From assembly GCF_020520425.1 (NCBI RefSeq), contig NC_079492.1:113495157-113559156 (forward strand): a stretch of 64,000 nucleotides of DNA, given 5' to 3'. The notes below the pieces were generated by a model. It worked only from the letters and a program-made list of their open reading frames with translations. It ran no database searches and was not told the origin of the DNA. The DNA is from Spinacia oleracea. Lineage: Eukaryota; Streptophyta; Magnoliopsida; Caryophyllales; Amaranthaceae. Position numbers and translations under genes: made by a program. Shown piece by piece: positions 34,636-46,177 of this stretch (within the stretch, counting starts at the first letter, position 1; every line of letters starts with the position of its first letter).

Positions 34636-36006
34636 TGTAGTTCTTGCTAGGGTGTAGGTGCCCTTTATTTATTTCAGTTGTGTTTGTTTTTTCATTCCTT
34701 AGCACTTTGTTTTCCTTCTTATTATTTTTTCAATAAAGGCGTATTTTATTTTTTCGTTTTCATTTTTTGTTTCTCCTCCTCTTTTTTTTTATGTTTTTAT
34801 ATGTCTAACACTTTTTGCACAATTTATGTATGTTTGTTTTTTTTTGATTGATTGGACCGAATTCTTGGTAAGGATTGCCTACGTATCTTGTCAGAATCAG
34901 GTCGCGCGTAGTTCTAGCTAGAATAAGTTTTAGGATGCCAGATTTTAATAGATATGCCCTGAGGTGGTAGCATATTACTTAACCGGACAAATGAGTGAAG
35001 TATTATCATTATTTTCATCTGCCGTTTTTTGTTTGTCGTAAGTCGCGTAAAAAATGAAATTCGACTATGTTTTGTATGGCTATATTTTTTGGTGAGCCTA
35101 TTTGGATACGTGATGTACCCCCCAAGTGTTCGTTATGTTTCCGTTATGTGCGGATAAAATGACGAGCACTCCTAAAAAAAATTTTAGGCAGGCAGAGAGT
35201 TTCAGCGCCCAAGCTGGGGCGTCAAAGATTTCGGCGCCCAGCCCTGGGCGCTGAAAATGATTTGGGCGGTCGTTTTTGACGCTTTGCTTCACGTGTTCTT
35301 GCATTTCTTTTTTTCTCTTTTTTTTTTTGTTTTAGTGCTTTGATTTTTGCTCGTATTTAAAATCAATTTTGAGGCTATTTCGGAGGTTTTTTGACTGTTA
35401 ACGTGAGATGCATTTTTGTCCGGATTAATTTTTTCTATCCGTGACACGAAACGGCTTTGAAAATGGAGTTAGGGTGTGGAAGATATGAAGATCTTTGTAT
35501 AGGCTTTTGAGGTGGGTTGAAGTGCGTGTTGTTAGTGAAGGGTATGATGGAATTATGTTTTATGAATCTGTTTTTTGGTAACATTTGCATTGTTTTGGAT
35601 TTTGATTTCCTTTGATTTCTTTGGGTTGCATGGATTGACTCTTATGATGACACTGGTTGACTTTTTAGGTTTTGGGGATATGAATGGGATGGTACGGTTT
35701 ATTTTGTGGGTTTCGGGAACTGGTTCCCATGGCACTATTTCAAGACCGAATGGGCCTCGTTTGTTGGGCCTAGAGTGGGCCGCCTCTTTATTTTTGTATT
35801 TTGCAAGTACATTTGGTGTTTACTTAGTGTTAGAATAAAATTTTAGGAGAAATATTACGCCTTTATTAATTTGGAAAGTAAGGAAAACACACTGAAACAA
35901 ACTTGACCTATATTCTAAGGGGTCTTAGGACCATCTAAAGTCTTTATTATTTTTCTACCAATCTAAAGAACTACTAGGCGCTTTTTACTACGGTGCCCTA
36001 TGTGGC
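34636..36006. other. Element D region between the two convergent genes
   Basis: Non-coding; opposed AATAAA signals at 34732-34737 (plus) and 35862-35867 (minus, as tttatt), with the double-hairpin module between them at 35199-35257. Confidence 0.6.
35199..35257. repeat. Double-hairpin module, D inter-gene region
   Basis: First hairpin weakened (GCGCCCAAGCTGGGGCG); second GGCGCCCAGCCCTGGGCGCT is nearly perfect. Confidence 0.8.
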
Positions 36007-38977
36007 TCAAGCCTTGGGTTTAGTCTCGTAAAACTTTGGTCCTTCACCGGTGCTCATCTTGAATTCTATTCCTTTTGCATTGACCCACTGATATGTCTTC
36101 ACCCATCCGTTCTCGATCTCTTCTAGTGTTGATGCAGGAGCGATTAACCGGGTTGGATCGAAACCTTCATCTTGTAAAGCTAGGGTAGTCGTCACAGTCT
36201 CGTCCTCTATAGGCCTCGATTCGTTAAACAATGTCCATAGAGCCTGGTCGTCCAATATTTCAGTTGTTTTAGTCTTGGTGGGGTGGGGTGCCTCATCCAA
36301 GGTGTGGCAGTCATGGAAGATTACAAATCCTGGTTTTAGCAAGCCATCTTGAACGAAGGGTTCAGGGAAATCACAGCATGGGTGTCCTTCTCCTTCCCGA
36401 ACGAACATCCCGTTAAGGGTTCTCTGATATATATGGGGGAAGGAGGGTGGTTTGTTTGGCCTTGTTAAGGCGTAGCATAGACAGGCGGTCAGCAATATCT
36501 TCCTCCGTTGGTTCATAGCCTAAGCCAAAGGGAGTAGATTTGTTGGGTAAAGGATGGAATGTGCATTCCTTCTTCCTTATGCCCAATGGGGTTCCAGGGA
36601 AATAACCTTGGGCTAACAGTATTCTAGGGATGACTCGGGATGCATGCGGGTCTAGGAATGCTGGATCATAATCTTCGATGAACTGGATTGTTTCTTCCAT
36701 TTGAAACCCGTAAAGGTCGTCTGCAGTTTCAGCCGTTCCAACCATAGTACAACTGACGTCGAGAGGAGGGGCGCGGATTTCTAGTATTACCCCGTTATGG
36801 TTAAGTTTAACCATTTGGTGCAAGGTAGAAGCCACACCTCCTAAGTCATGGAGCCAAGGTCGCCCCAAGAGGAGGTTGAAAGTGGGCTTGATGTCAATTA
36901 TTTGAAACTCCGTGGTGCGTGCCACAGGCCCGGTTTATATGGTGAGGTTGATTTTTCCCAACACAGGCCTTCGGGAGTTATCATAAGCTCGTACCCCTTG
37001 CGTGGAGGTTTGGAAGTCATCATTTCCTAGCCCCAAGCAATGGGCGGTTCGCAAAGGGCAAACATTGACCACCGAACCGTTATCTACGAGCGCTAGGGAG
37101 ATGTTTTGTCCTTTGCATCCAACCACTAGATAAAGGGCTTTGTTGTGAGAACCCCCCTCTTTGGGCAAATCTTTGTCAGTGAAAACTATGGCCTTTTCTC
37201 CAGCATCTCTCGTGACATGGCTAACCAGTGAGTCAGGTGTGATATCTGTAGGTACTGAGATGAGGTCGAGTGAGCGAATAAGCTTTTCGCGATGTTCCTT
37301 TGAAGTACACATGAGATCCCAGATGGTAATTTCGGCTTTAGTTCTTTTTAGTTGTTTCAAGAGAGGATTTTCAATGACTTCCGCGACGGTTGTGTACCGT
37401 CCATTCTCAGGAGTTTGCCTAATTGGGATATCGTCCATAGGAGGTGGGCGAATATCTGGTTGGTATATTCTTCCGGATCGGGTGAGGTTGTCGACCTCGG
37501 GCTCTTGAGGGGTGGTGTCAATGAGAGCATGTCCGGGCCAAGTTTCAGTAAGGAGGTCCTGGCCCGACGCTTGAGATAGGTAAATATCTTCAGCATCATC
37601 ATCCCACACACCGCGCACTTCCCTCTCGATTCGATCCATATGGACCACAGCGAGTGGTGCAACTTGAGGTGTAATATACACCGTGGGGTCGAAGTTCTCT
37701 GGTTGGTCGAGAGAGATGTGACAAGAGCCGAGTGGGCTCTTGTTGTTGTTGGGTTTGCCAACGTTAGGGAGAGGTATCACTTCATCCTCTATCATGTCCT
37801 GGATCGTATGTTTTAGATTCCAGCAGTTTTCAGTGTCATGTCCATTTCTTTGATGGAATTTGCAGTAAGTACCTTCGACCCAATATTTGCCCTTGGCAGG
37901 AGGGTCACGAGTGGGGCCTATAGGTCTCAACTTTCCTTGATTGGTTAGTCTTTCAAAGGCTTGTACCAAAGTTGACCCGAGTGGGGCAAACTTTCGGTCT
38001 CGGACCCATCTTCCAGGGCTTCTTCGAGCGGGAGTCTCCTCTACGGCATGGACTTCTTGGGCTTGGGACGTGTTGCCCCTGTTGTAGGTGTTGCTTTTGT
38101 ATGCGGGTTTACTTTGTATTGTTTTTGCGAGATCATCCTCGATTTTTATTCCCACATCATAAACTCTTTTGAAAGTGTCAAGTCCCAGGTACCTAAGGTG
38201 TTGTCTGTAGGCCGGGTCCAGATTATCAATGAATTTTTGGACCAATTCTGTTTCGGGAGGCCTATTGATTAGCTGGGCCGCCTGGTCCCTCCATCTAGCA
38301 AAGTAGGTTGTGAAACCCTCATTTTTCTTTTGGAAGAGAACTTCCAGCTCGCGCATGGTGACTTGAAAATCCATGTTCGACGAGTATTGCTTGATGAAGA
38401 CATTGACAAAGTCTTCCCAAGTGGGGAAGAGCTTAGGGTCCTGGTGATAGTACCATTTGAGCGGCACAGGTTCCAAGGACAAAGGAAAGGCAGGTAAATA
38501 CATGGACTTGTCCACGCCTTTCAAGTTCATGGCATTCACAAAGCTCAATAGATGATCACGGGGATTGTCCGTGGCTTTAAACTTTGGTAAGTCAGATGAA
38601 CTAAACTTTTCTGGTAGTTTGCCAGGAAAAGGTTCAGGATTGAGGGAGAAGTACTTGCTCCCCATGGTTTTCTGTAGGATCATTTTTTCAATCCTCTTCT
38701 CGTTATCGAGGTCATTTTTGGCTTGTGCAGCCGCTAAGGTTTCGTTTTCCATTTCCAGTTGGCCCATGAGTCGGGTCATTTGAGCCATCTGCTCTTGCAA
38801 TTCTTCGATGGACATGTTTGAGGGTGCGAATCGAGGTTGGGGAAGCGGAGATCCTTGAAATGAGGGATGACGGACGGAGCTTGGAGTCACTAAACCTGGT
38901 GTTGGCGATGTATTTTCGAGGCGCACTAACCGTTGATTTCCTGATCGGCACTAAGTGGCAGGACCAATCCACTGCAT
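36007..38977 (-). pseudogene. Element D gag-protease polyprotein, least damaged copy
   Basis: Frame from ATG 38977 to TGA 36007. Stops: TAG at 38951-38953 (codon 9, Trp in A and B) and TAA at 36935-36937 (Gln in A). A four-base expansion of an AT run at about 36428-36435 shifts frame. Between the two stops lies an uninterrupted ~670-codon stretch covering the Gag domain, the half zinc knuckle and the first half of retropepsin with VDNGS. Start from an internal codon could still give Gag, but the protease is cut before its flap-end motif (LLGRPWL). Confidence 0.88.
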
Positions 38978-40211
38978 AAGATAAGCTAAAGTTTAGGTCC
39001 CAAAGTTTCAAGTATTACTTAGTCTAGACTTCGACTCTCTCTATTGGTTTTTTACTCTTTCTTTTGTTGGTACACTTTTTAGTTCTTTTTCTTTGTCATT
39101 CTTTGGATTTTCGAAACACTTGCCCGTGTGACATTCATAATTATTAGCATGTTCGATTTTGGTGCCGAGCATTGTCGTCGTAGGAGGCCTAACAACGACG
39201 CAAAGAGTTATTCTTTTTTATGAGTCGCTTTTAGAATCGAATGTTTTTCTCATGCCCTCATAGCAATTCTTTTTACGAACGGTTTTTTTTTGTGCTACGT
39301 ATTTTCCTTTTGCGCGGGCGCCGAGGCTGCTGCGCCTGACCAGAAGGCCAAGCAGTAACTTCAGCGCCCAGCGTCGAGCGTGAGAAATTCTGGCGCCCAG
39401 CCAGGGGCGTTGAAAATGCGTCCCTGGCTGGTTCTCGTTTTCTGTTTGCGTCTACTTTTGTTTATGCGACTTCGATTTTGCGTGCTTGCCTAATAACGTC
39501 CTTTACGCGTTGTGCAGCGTTTGTGGGATTCGTTACAGGCCATCCCGAGCGTCGCTTATTTTTGTGGCGATCGTTCGGGTTTGCGGAACACGTATTTCGG
39601 TATAACCCTTTGGCAAATTGGTTTATGAATGTTTGGGCAATTTTTAAGGTCGTTGGTTTTTCTAGGATAGTTTGTCACACACAATCATATATTTCGCTAC
39701 ACATAACTACATTACAAACATGGATTTGAATATGTCACGTAGTTTATGATAGGCTTCTATGGGTAGTTTATCTGCGCCTGGCTTGGTACCGCTTCTATCG
39801 TAGATCCAACACATGCCCCGGTCGAGGTAGTGTCTTCAACAGACGAATTTCGTCCCAGAAGGCCAACCCGCAAGTGCAAGCCAAGGGGGCATGCAGGCGA
39901 GAGGGACCTAGTGAGCGAGCGATTGGGTTTGGGACGGGTGTACTACTAGCGAAAGTGCCGAGTGGACAACATTCGAAGCGTATGCACCCCCCGGTTGGCG
40001 ATGGGTATCCTTAGTCCCGACTCCCGAGATGAAACACCAAGGGAGCCAAGATTCGTTATGCGGTTCTGCCCGTTCACATTAATATGCTGATTTTCAGGAC
40101 GTCCCAACTTGATGGGGAAATAAACGCGGGGTAGGATCGTTTCACCCTTCGGCTATTTTGATTACCTACAAGCACGAGTATTTCCTTCACTATCCCCAGT
40201 GGAGTCGCCAC
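38978..40211 (-). other. Element D leader with PBS
   Basis: Non-coding leader; double-hairpin module at 39359-39416 with the extra leader hairpin at about 39325-39358; PBS complement at 40193-40211. Confidence 0.65.
39359..39416. repeat. Double-hairpin module, D leader
   Basis: TTCAGCGCCCAGCGTCGAGC (eroded), then GGCGCCCAGCCAGGGGCG. Confidence 0.7.
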
Positions 40212-41684
40212 TGTGAAGGGGTCGAAAAAGCACGAGGCTAATGCGTGACCTCGTCCCTCGTGGGTGTGACGCTTCTTTTTGTCAAATCAAGTGTAATTGG
40301 ATTTCCTGTGAGTTTACACCCAATTGACTAATAATATAGGAGTCGCCATTCAGTTTTTAACGACAATGAGAAAAACTGACAAAACCCGTTATCGTGACAT
40401 AAAGGGAGTGCAATTATGTTTGACCACGACGGCCGTAGGTTCCCTTGTGATCCCTGGTGGTGGGGATCGCTCAACGTACACCCGCAAGGTAGAGATTGAG
40501 GGTTCGGGGGACTGTAACTACCGAGAGGAGTACTCGCTCTTCGATAACTCCAGATGCAGGATATCCTTACTAGCTCGGCATAAATAATTGAAGGGACATG
40601 CGTTAAATATTAAACTAATCTGAGTTGATTTTAATAATATGCAACATATAGTACTAGATCGAACGCGATTATCTGATTTAGATTGTTTTAAGGGACCTAG
40701 CATGATAATCCAATTTCCAAAAAATATCATATTTATTAAGCGTGATCGAACAATCAGATTTTAGTCAGTTTAACAGTTCATAAAAGGGCGAGGAAAGCAA
40801 TTAAACCATGGAAAAGGGACACATTACGACGCACCCTTGAGAGGTGCGTCACGGTTCTCAGAAAACTAACCACTTTGACTTTGCTATTCTCCTTTTATTT
40901 AACGAATCTCAAATTATGGGACGGGATACGTTCTGTTCGATTTATGGATCGATTGCGACAGAACGCATGATCAGTTTTGCAGCGTGAGGCTTAGGCTTAG
41001 CGGTTTAGAGTCAATACTCAGAATATAATTGTGTGTTGTGTCTTTTTCACGTCGAACTTAAGGCCCTATTTATAGAAAAGAGTTCGTGGAAAGATAGAAT
41101 TGCAGAACTCTAATCCACGAGGAATTAGGAAAAAACACGTACCAGGTATTTTTCAGCGCCCAGGCCTGGGCGCCGAAGATTTCGGCGCCCAGAGCCAGGC
41201 GTTGAAAATAGGATCTGGGCTGTTTTTCTTAGTCAGATTCGGATTCCTAGAATCCGGAGTATTTGAGATTTAATTGAGTCTTTTAGTGCGTATTAACCTT
41301 GTGACGGAATGCGTCTGGACCCGTTACGAACTCTAGGTTCGTTAGGATTTTAATTAATACGTAACTCTTACTTTCGAATCATATTAGGAATAGGATTCTT
41401 TCGCAATTTCTATCTCATTTAGAATTTATGTTGGAGTGCAACACCTAATTCTGACAGGTTCTGTCTTTTATGACTTGCCACTTTTAACAATTACCAATTA
41501 CGGCAGTTACTATTTTTAGCAGGTTTCCATAAATAGCAGGTTTCTATAAATAGCAGGTTTCGGGTGAAATGAAAAGGGGAATTGAGATTCGTTATTTTAT
41601 AGGAGATGCGTTGTCAAGTGGAGATTTACGTTCTCATTATCGAACCTTCCCTTTCGGGAATGGGGACAAAAGTAGGTGTCTACA
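40212..41684 (-). repeat. 5' LTR of element D
   Basis: 1473 bp, preceded by the PBS complement at 40193-40211. Module at 41151-41209, reversed TATA box near 41066-41075. It abuts the laccase upstream region. Confidence 0.93.
41151..41209. repeat. Double-hairpin module, D 5' LTR
   Basis: GCGCCCAGGCCTGGGCGC followed by the mirror half. Confidence 0.85.
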
Positions 41685-42213
41685 TCTTACAACCTAAGTG
41701 ATAATCTGAAGTATTTGTCCTAAGAGCTGAATGACGATAATATATCATGTTTCTACAATCCAAATCTACATTAATTGGTACTTCTCCTTCGTGATCATTC
41801 AAAGATCAATAGACTGTAAGGGAAGAATTTACAGAAAAATCACCAAATCCGAAAAAACAAAAGATCAAGGAACGAGAAAGAGTAGAGCATTAGAACTTTA
41901 CGGAGTATTACATATAATACAACATTTTCATTAAACACGCCACCAGGGAAGGTTTTAAGCTTAAGCACAAAATCATCAATCTTAAAATAATTTGACAAGG
42001 TAAAGTGGGTGCACCAAATCTTCTCCATTGTTGGACACAGTACTTGACTCGACACCTAATCCACAAATACCATTTATACTATGTTGGTTATGGTATTAGG
42101 CCACTACTCCATTTCACTCTCCTACGTATATATACTTGAGACCTCTCCCCATACTTCCAACAGACAGCCTTCAAAAGCTTCCCTCTAGCAAAAGGCATAG
42201 CAAAAGAAGTAAG
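41685..42213 (+). promoter_or_regulatory. Laccase upstream region with TATA box
   Basis: About 530 bp of single-copy-looking sequence between element D and the laccase ATG. A TATA box (tatatata) lies at about 42127-42134, roughly 80 bp before the ATG. No other promoter element could be supported with confidence. Confidence 0.55.
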
Positions 42214-44829
42214 ATGGAATTGCACAGCACACATTGTAGCCTTTTCCTTAGACTATTCTTAATGTTAGCGTTTACAGCTTGTTTAGCAAACGGAGAGATC
42301 CACCATCATCAGTTTGTTGTAAGTTCCTTTCCTACAGTCTTACTTACATGCAGTTTAACATTCATGCATGAAATTGCAGTACATCAACTTTTCTTTCTTG
42401 TTTTATTAACTTTATTTTGGGTTAAATGACACAGATTCAACCAACGGCGGTGAATAGACTTTGCCAAACCCAACAGGTTATGACAGTGAATGGTCAGTTT
42501 CCAGGGCCAACCCTACAAGTACACAATGGAGACACCCTAGTTATCAAAGTCACAAATGCTGGCAAATACGATATCAGTCTCCACTGGTAAGTATTAACTA
42601 CACGTCTACCCCCATAATACTTCTTGAGATAGGTCACTAGGCCATAACTCTCATTAACCTAACATGTTTCGGAACTTTCACTCAGGCATGGGGTCCGTCA
42701 AATGAGAAACCCATGGGCAGATGGACCCGAGTATGTAACACAGTGCCCGATTAAACCCGGAGGCACCTACACGTATCGATTCACCATTGAGAACCAAGAG
42801 GGGACTTTATGGTGGCATGCTCACAGCAAATGGCTAAGAGCTACTGTATATGGGGCTCTAATCATATATCCCAAGCCGGGATCTTCATATCCCTTCCTAA
42901 AACCCACAAGAGAATTTCCTCTTCTTCTAGGTAAAGCAAAGTGAACAAACCCTGATAATAATAATTAAAGTATAATAATGATGAAGATGACTCTAAAAAC
43001 TAGTGATTTACAGGGGAATGGTGGAATAGAGACCCAATGCAGGTCCTTCGACAAGCTATGATAACAGGAGCAGCTCCGAATATATCAGATGCATATACAA
43101 TCAATGCTCAACCTGGTGATCTATATGCATGCTCCAACAAAGGTTTTGTTTCAACTACTAATCCTCATATCTGCCAGTCTGCTCCATTCAGATGATGACT
43201 AATGTTATGTGCAGTATTAGGGTTTAGGTAGTGTTAAAGCTAATAAAAATGCATAAAGAATGCCAAAAGATTTAGGCTGTATGACTTATATGGCCTAAAT
43301 CAGCAGGAGTTTTTATTGAAATAGGGGCAATTAAGCCCTGGAAAAAACCCGCAGAGCAGCTCTTACTTGGCATCTTACAACTATGCATTATCAATAATAA
43401 TCACCACCCTCAATAGTCAAGTTCGTGATAAATGGCACATCCACCAGGATTTTTAACACCAGGAGACATGATAAGTAACTGCACCAGTGTACCCTAGAAA
43501 AGAAAGCACAGTACTAGAAAAGAACATAGAGAAAATAAGAAAGGATGTTTGCAACTGATCAAGCATCTCATACCTCCAATTAAAATAGTATAATTACTGC
43601 TTTAATTTGTGCAGACACCACAATATTCCCTGTCGAAGCTGGTGAGACGATTCTTCTTCGAATCATCAATGCTGCACTCAATCAACAGCTCTTTTTTGCA
43701 ATTGCCAACCACCAAATGACAGTTGTTGAGGCGGATGCAGTATACACGAAGCCTTTCACCACTAATGTTGTGATGATTGGCCCAGGTCAAACCACCAATG
43801 TCCTAGTCACCGCTAATCAACCACCAAGTCGCTACTATATGGCAGCTACAGCTTACGCCAGTGCTCCTGGGGTTGCCTTTGACAACACCACCACAACTGC
43901 AATCCTTGAATACAAGGCTGCTGCTTGCAAATCCAAAAATGGGAGTCCTATAAGACCCATTCTCCCACAACTACCAGCCTGGAATGACACAAACACCGCA
44001 AATGCATTCACAGCTCAATTTAGGGGTCTTTCTAAGGGGAAAGTCCCACTTGAGATTCATGAAAACCTATTTTTCACAATCAACCTCGGGCAGATCAACT
44101 GTTCACGTCCAAGTTTCCGTTGTCAAGGCCCCAACAACACCAGGTTCACTGCTAGCATGAACAACGTATCTTTTGTATTCCCTAAAGGAACTTCCATACT
44201 GCAGGCCCTGTACCAAAATACTCCAGGTGTCTTCACAACAGACTTTCCCCCAGTGCCCCCGTTGCAATTTGATTACACAGGCAACGTAAGCCGAGGGCTC
44301 TGGACACCTTTACGCGGGACTAAACTATACAAGTTGAAGTTTGGTTCTCATGTGCAAATTGTTTTACAGAACACTAATATCTTCACAGTTGAAGACCATC
44401 CAATGCATCTCCATGGTTACCATTTCTTCGTCGTTGGCACTGGCAAAGGTAACTTTGACCCAACAAGAGATCCCGCCAACTTTAATTTGGTTGATCCACC
44501 AGTAAGGAACACAATTGGAACAACACCTGGTGGATGGGTAGCCATCCGATTTGTGGCTGATAACCCAGGTAACACAGACACAACTTAGTCATATCTTACG
44601 CATTCTTTTAAGCTTTTGACAATTCAACACTACTTCGCATAATACCGTTAGAAGTTACTGATGCTAAGATTCTTCTTCCTTCTCAACTGTCTGAACAGGG
44701 GTCTGGCTAATGCACTGTCACCTTGATGTTCACATTGGCTGGGGTTTGGCTATGGCCTTCTTAGTTGAGAACGGTGTCGGTAAACTAAATTCCATAGAGG
44801 CTCCTCCACCACAGCTTCCTCAATGTTGA
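42214..44829 (+). CDS. Laccase (secreted multicopper oxidase), six exons
   Basis: Oxidises phenols such as monolignols in the cell wall while reducing oxygen to water. Exons 42214-42318, 42435-42586 (152 bp), 42686-42930 (245 bp), 43014-43142 (129 bp), 43615-44568 (954 bp) and 44699-44829 join to 571 residues with GT-AG introns. Exon sizes 152, 245 and 129 are typical of plant laccases. Residues 1-27 form a signal peptide (hydrophobic [18 protein letters not shown]). Copper ligands are all present: HWHG 85-88, HAH 130-132, HPMHLHG 472-478, HCHLDVH 534-540, with Leu545 at the axial type-1 position. Several N-x-S/T glycosylation sites occur. The start is the ATG whose exon encodes the signal peptide and ends at a GTAAGT donor. 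It is convergent with SWC6, stops 437 bp apart. The subclass was not resolved. The gene looks intact. Confidence 0.95.
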
Positions 44830-45266
44830 CAACAGCAAAAGCTTCAAGCTCACTTTTACCTTAACAGGTGAACAGCCTAACTGCCTAAGAGACATTATTC
44901 ATCCAATATCAATGTACCCAGATTCCGTATTGTCACTTTGTTATTCAAGGCTGTTGGACAAGGTAAAAGGCAAGCTCCATTCAAAAGATGATCATGTTGG
45001 TGTGTTTTTTTTATTGTAATGTAAACAAGTCTGTTCATATCAATTTAATATAGCGGCAACAATTTGCCTATATATATTGTAATTACAATCCATCTTTGTT
45101 GTTCAAAGTCTAGATACCATTTTAAGGAAACTCAAAGATATGTCGAAAACCAACTAAAAACATCAAACAAAAACTCTCAGGAACAAGATACTTCATTTCT
45201 AACGATGCTAAAATACAAGTTAACATCAAGACTTACAAATTTATGCACAGCATGCCTCATAGTTAA
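44830..45266. other. Intergenic region between convergent laccase and SWC6 genes
   Basis: AT-rich 3' UTR sequence of both genes; no other feature seen. Confidence 0.6.
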
Positions 45267-46177
45267 TCAAGCAACAAACTTCAAACAACGAGTATCATTG
45301 TGTATTTTCTGGCACCGGATACAGCAAAACCGCACGCCACACCTAACACACGTATAATTGGCAGTAAATCCACAAACCGTGCAGAAATGACGGCGTGAGG
45401 TTACACTTGGAGGTCCAACAGCTGCCCTCAAATAATTTGGTACGTGAGGGGGAAATGCCTCCAAATTCGCCTGTTTCCACCATCAAAGACCAGAATTTGC
45501 TAAGCACAATTGTGTAAAGTAACCTATAAAGCAAATTACAAGATATTTTAGCTACTTCTCCAGTCGCTCACCTCATGAACTAGCTCCAGAAATGTTCTGG
45601 GAGTTTTCCTCGCATTTTCTCGTGCTTTCCCTTGACGAGTTTTCCGCTTCATACTCAACGACTGTTTCTTCTGTATGTATGCTGACAAAACACAGAGTTT
45701 CTCACTTTCATATATACTAAATTAAATCAAACATTATAGTGTATAATTATCATACATTCATTAACCTAATCTCTTAATTTACAGCTTGCAACACAAATAA
45801 GAACAGTAAAATTCAATTAATCGGTATTTAGCAACTCCAATTCAACCTAAAATTTCACAAATTCTACAGTAAAACCTACCTTCTTCATCATCATCAAGCG
45901 AAGCTTCATCATCGTCGTTGATTTCGACTGTTTCTACTCCGCCATTATCGTTTTCCAGAGCTTCAAGCCTAGCTAATGCCGCCTGTTAAAACAACAAAGT
46001 TCGTTATTTCAGAAGTGATTTACTCCGAAAAGAGAGATAGAGGGGGGAGACAGGGAGAGAGAGAGGTGAGACCTGAGTTCGATTGTCGGAGCTAGCAAGA
46101 GCGGCCACCATTTTAGTGGCGACCTTACGAGATCTTGTTGACGTCCGCCGGAACGCGACGGAGGCATCGTCCTCCAT
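45267..46177 (-). CDS. SWC6: SWR1 complex subunit 6 homologue (SEF, ZNHIT1-like zinc-HIT protein), four exons
   Basis: Subunit of the nuclear SWR1 chromatin remodeller, which exchanges H2A for H2A.Z; the Arabidopsis homologue (SWC6/SEF) represses flowering. Exons on the minus strand: 46177-46073, 45982-45880, 45681-45572 and 45470-45267, with GT-AG introns, give 173 residues. N-terminal 'RRTSTRSRKVATKMVAALASSDNRTQAALARLEALE' type region (in two exons), an acidic stretch near 55-69 (NDDDEASLDDDEE), a basic stretch near 76-100, then a C-terminal zf-HIT: Cys136, 139, 147, 150, 155/156, 159, His163, Cys168. Length agrees with the ~170 residues of plant SWC6. The start at 46177 was preferred to an in-frame ATG at 46255, because the known family starts close to the acidic and RTSTR region. 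The gene appears intact. Confidence 0.93.

Larger units (their letters stand above)
29272..41684 (-). mobile_element. Element D: non-autonomous Ty3/gypsy gag-pro element, reverse orientation
   Basis: Third member of the A/B family, 12.4 kb. LTRs 29272-30746 and 40212-41684. Flanks are tcttt (29267-29271) and tctta (41685-41689), a 5-bp target duplication with one difference. Contents on the plus strand: PPT (30747-30762), hairpin ladder, antisense gene (32821-34635, plus), gag-pro (38977-36007, minus), leader, PBS (40193-40211). LTRs differ by only a small number of bases by eye, so the insertion is recent. Its 5' LTR promoter, on the right, drives transcription leftwards, away from the laccase that starts about 530 bp further right. 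Confidence 0.92.

Noticed and set aside
43143..43614. Possible small insertion in the 472-bp fourth intron of the laccase
   Set aside because: Larger than the other introns, but no inverted repeats, target duplication or coding sequence could be seen.
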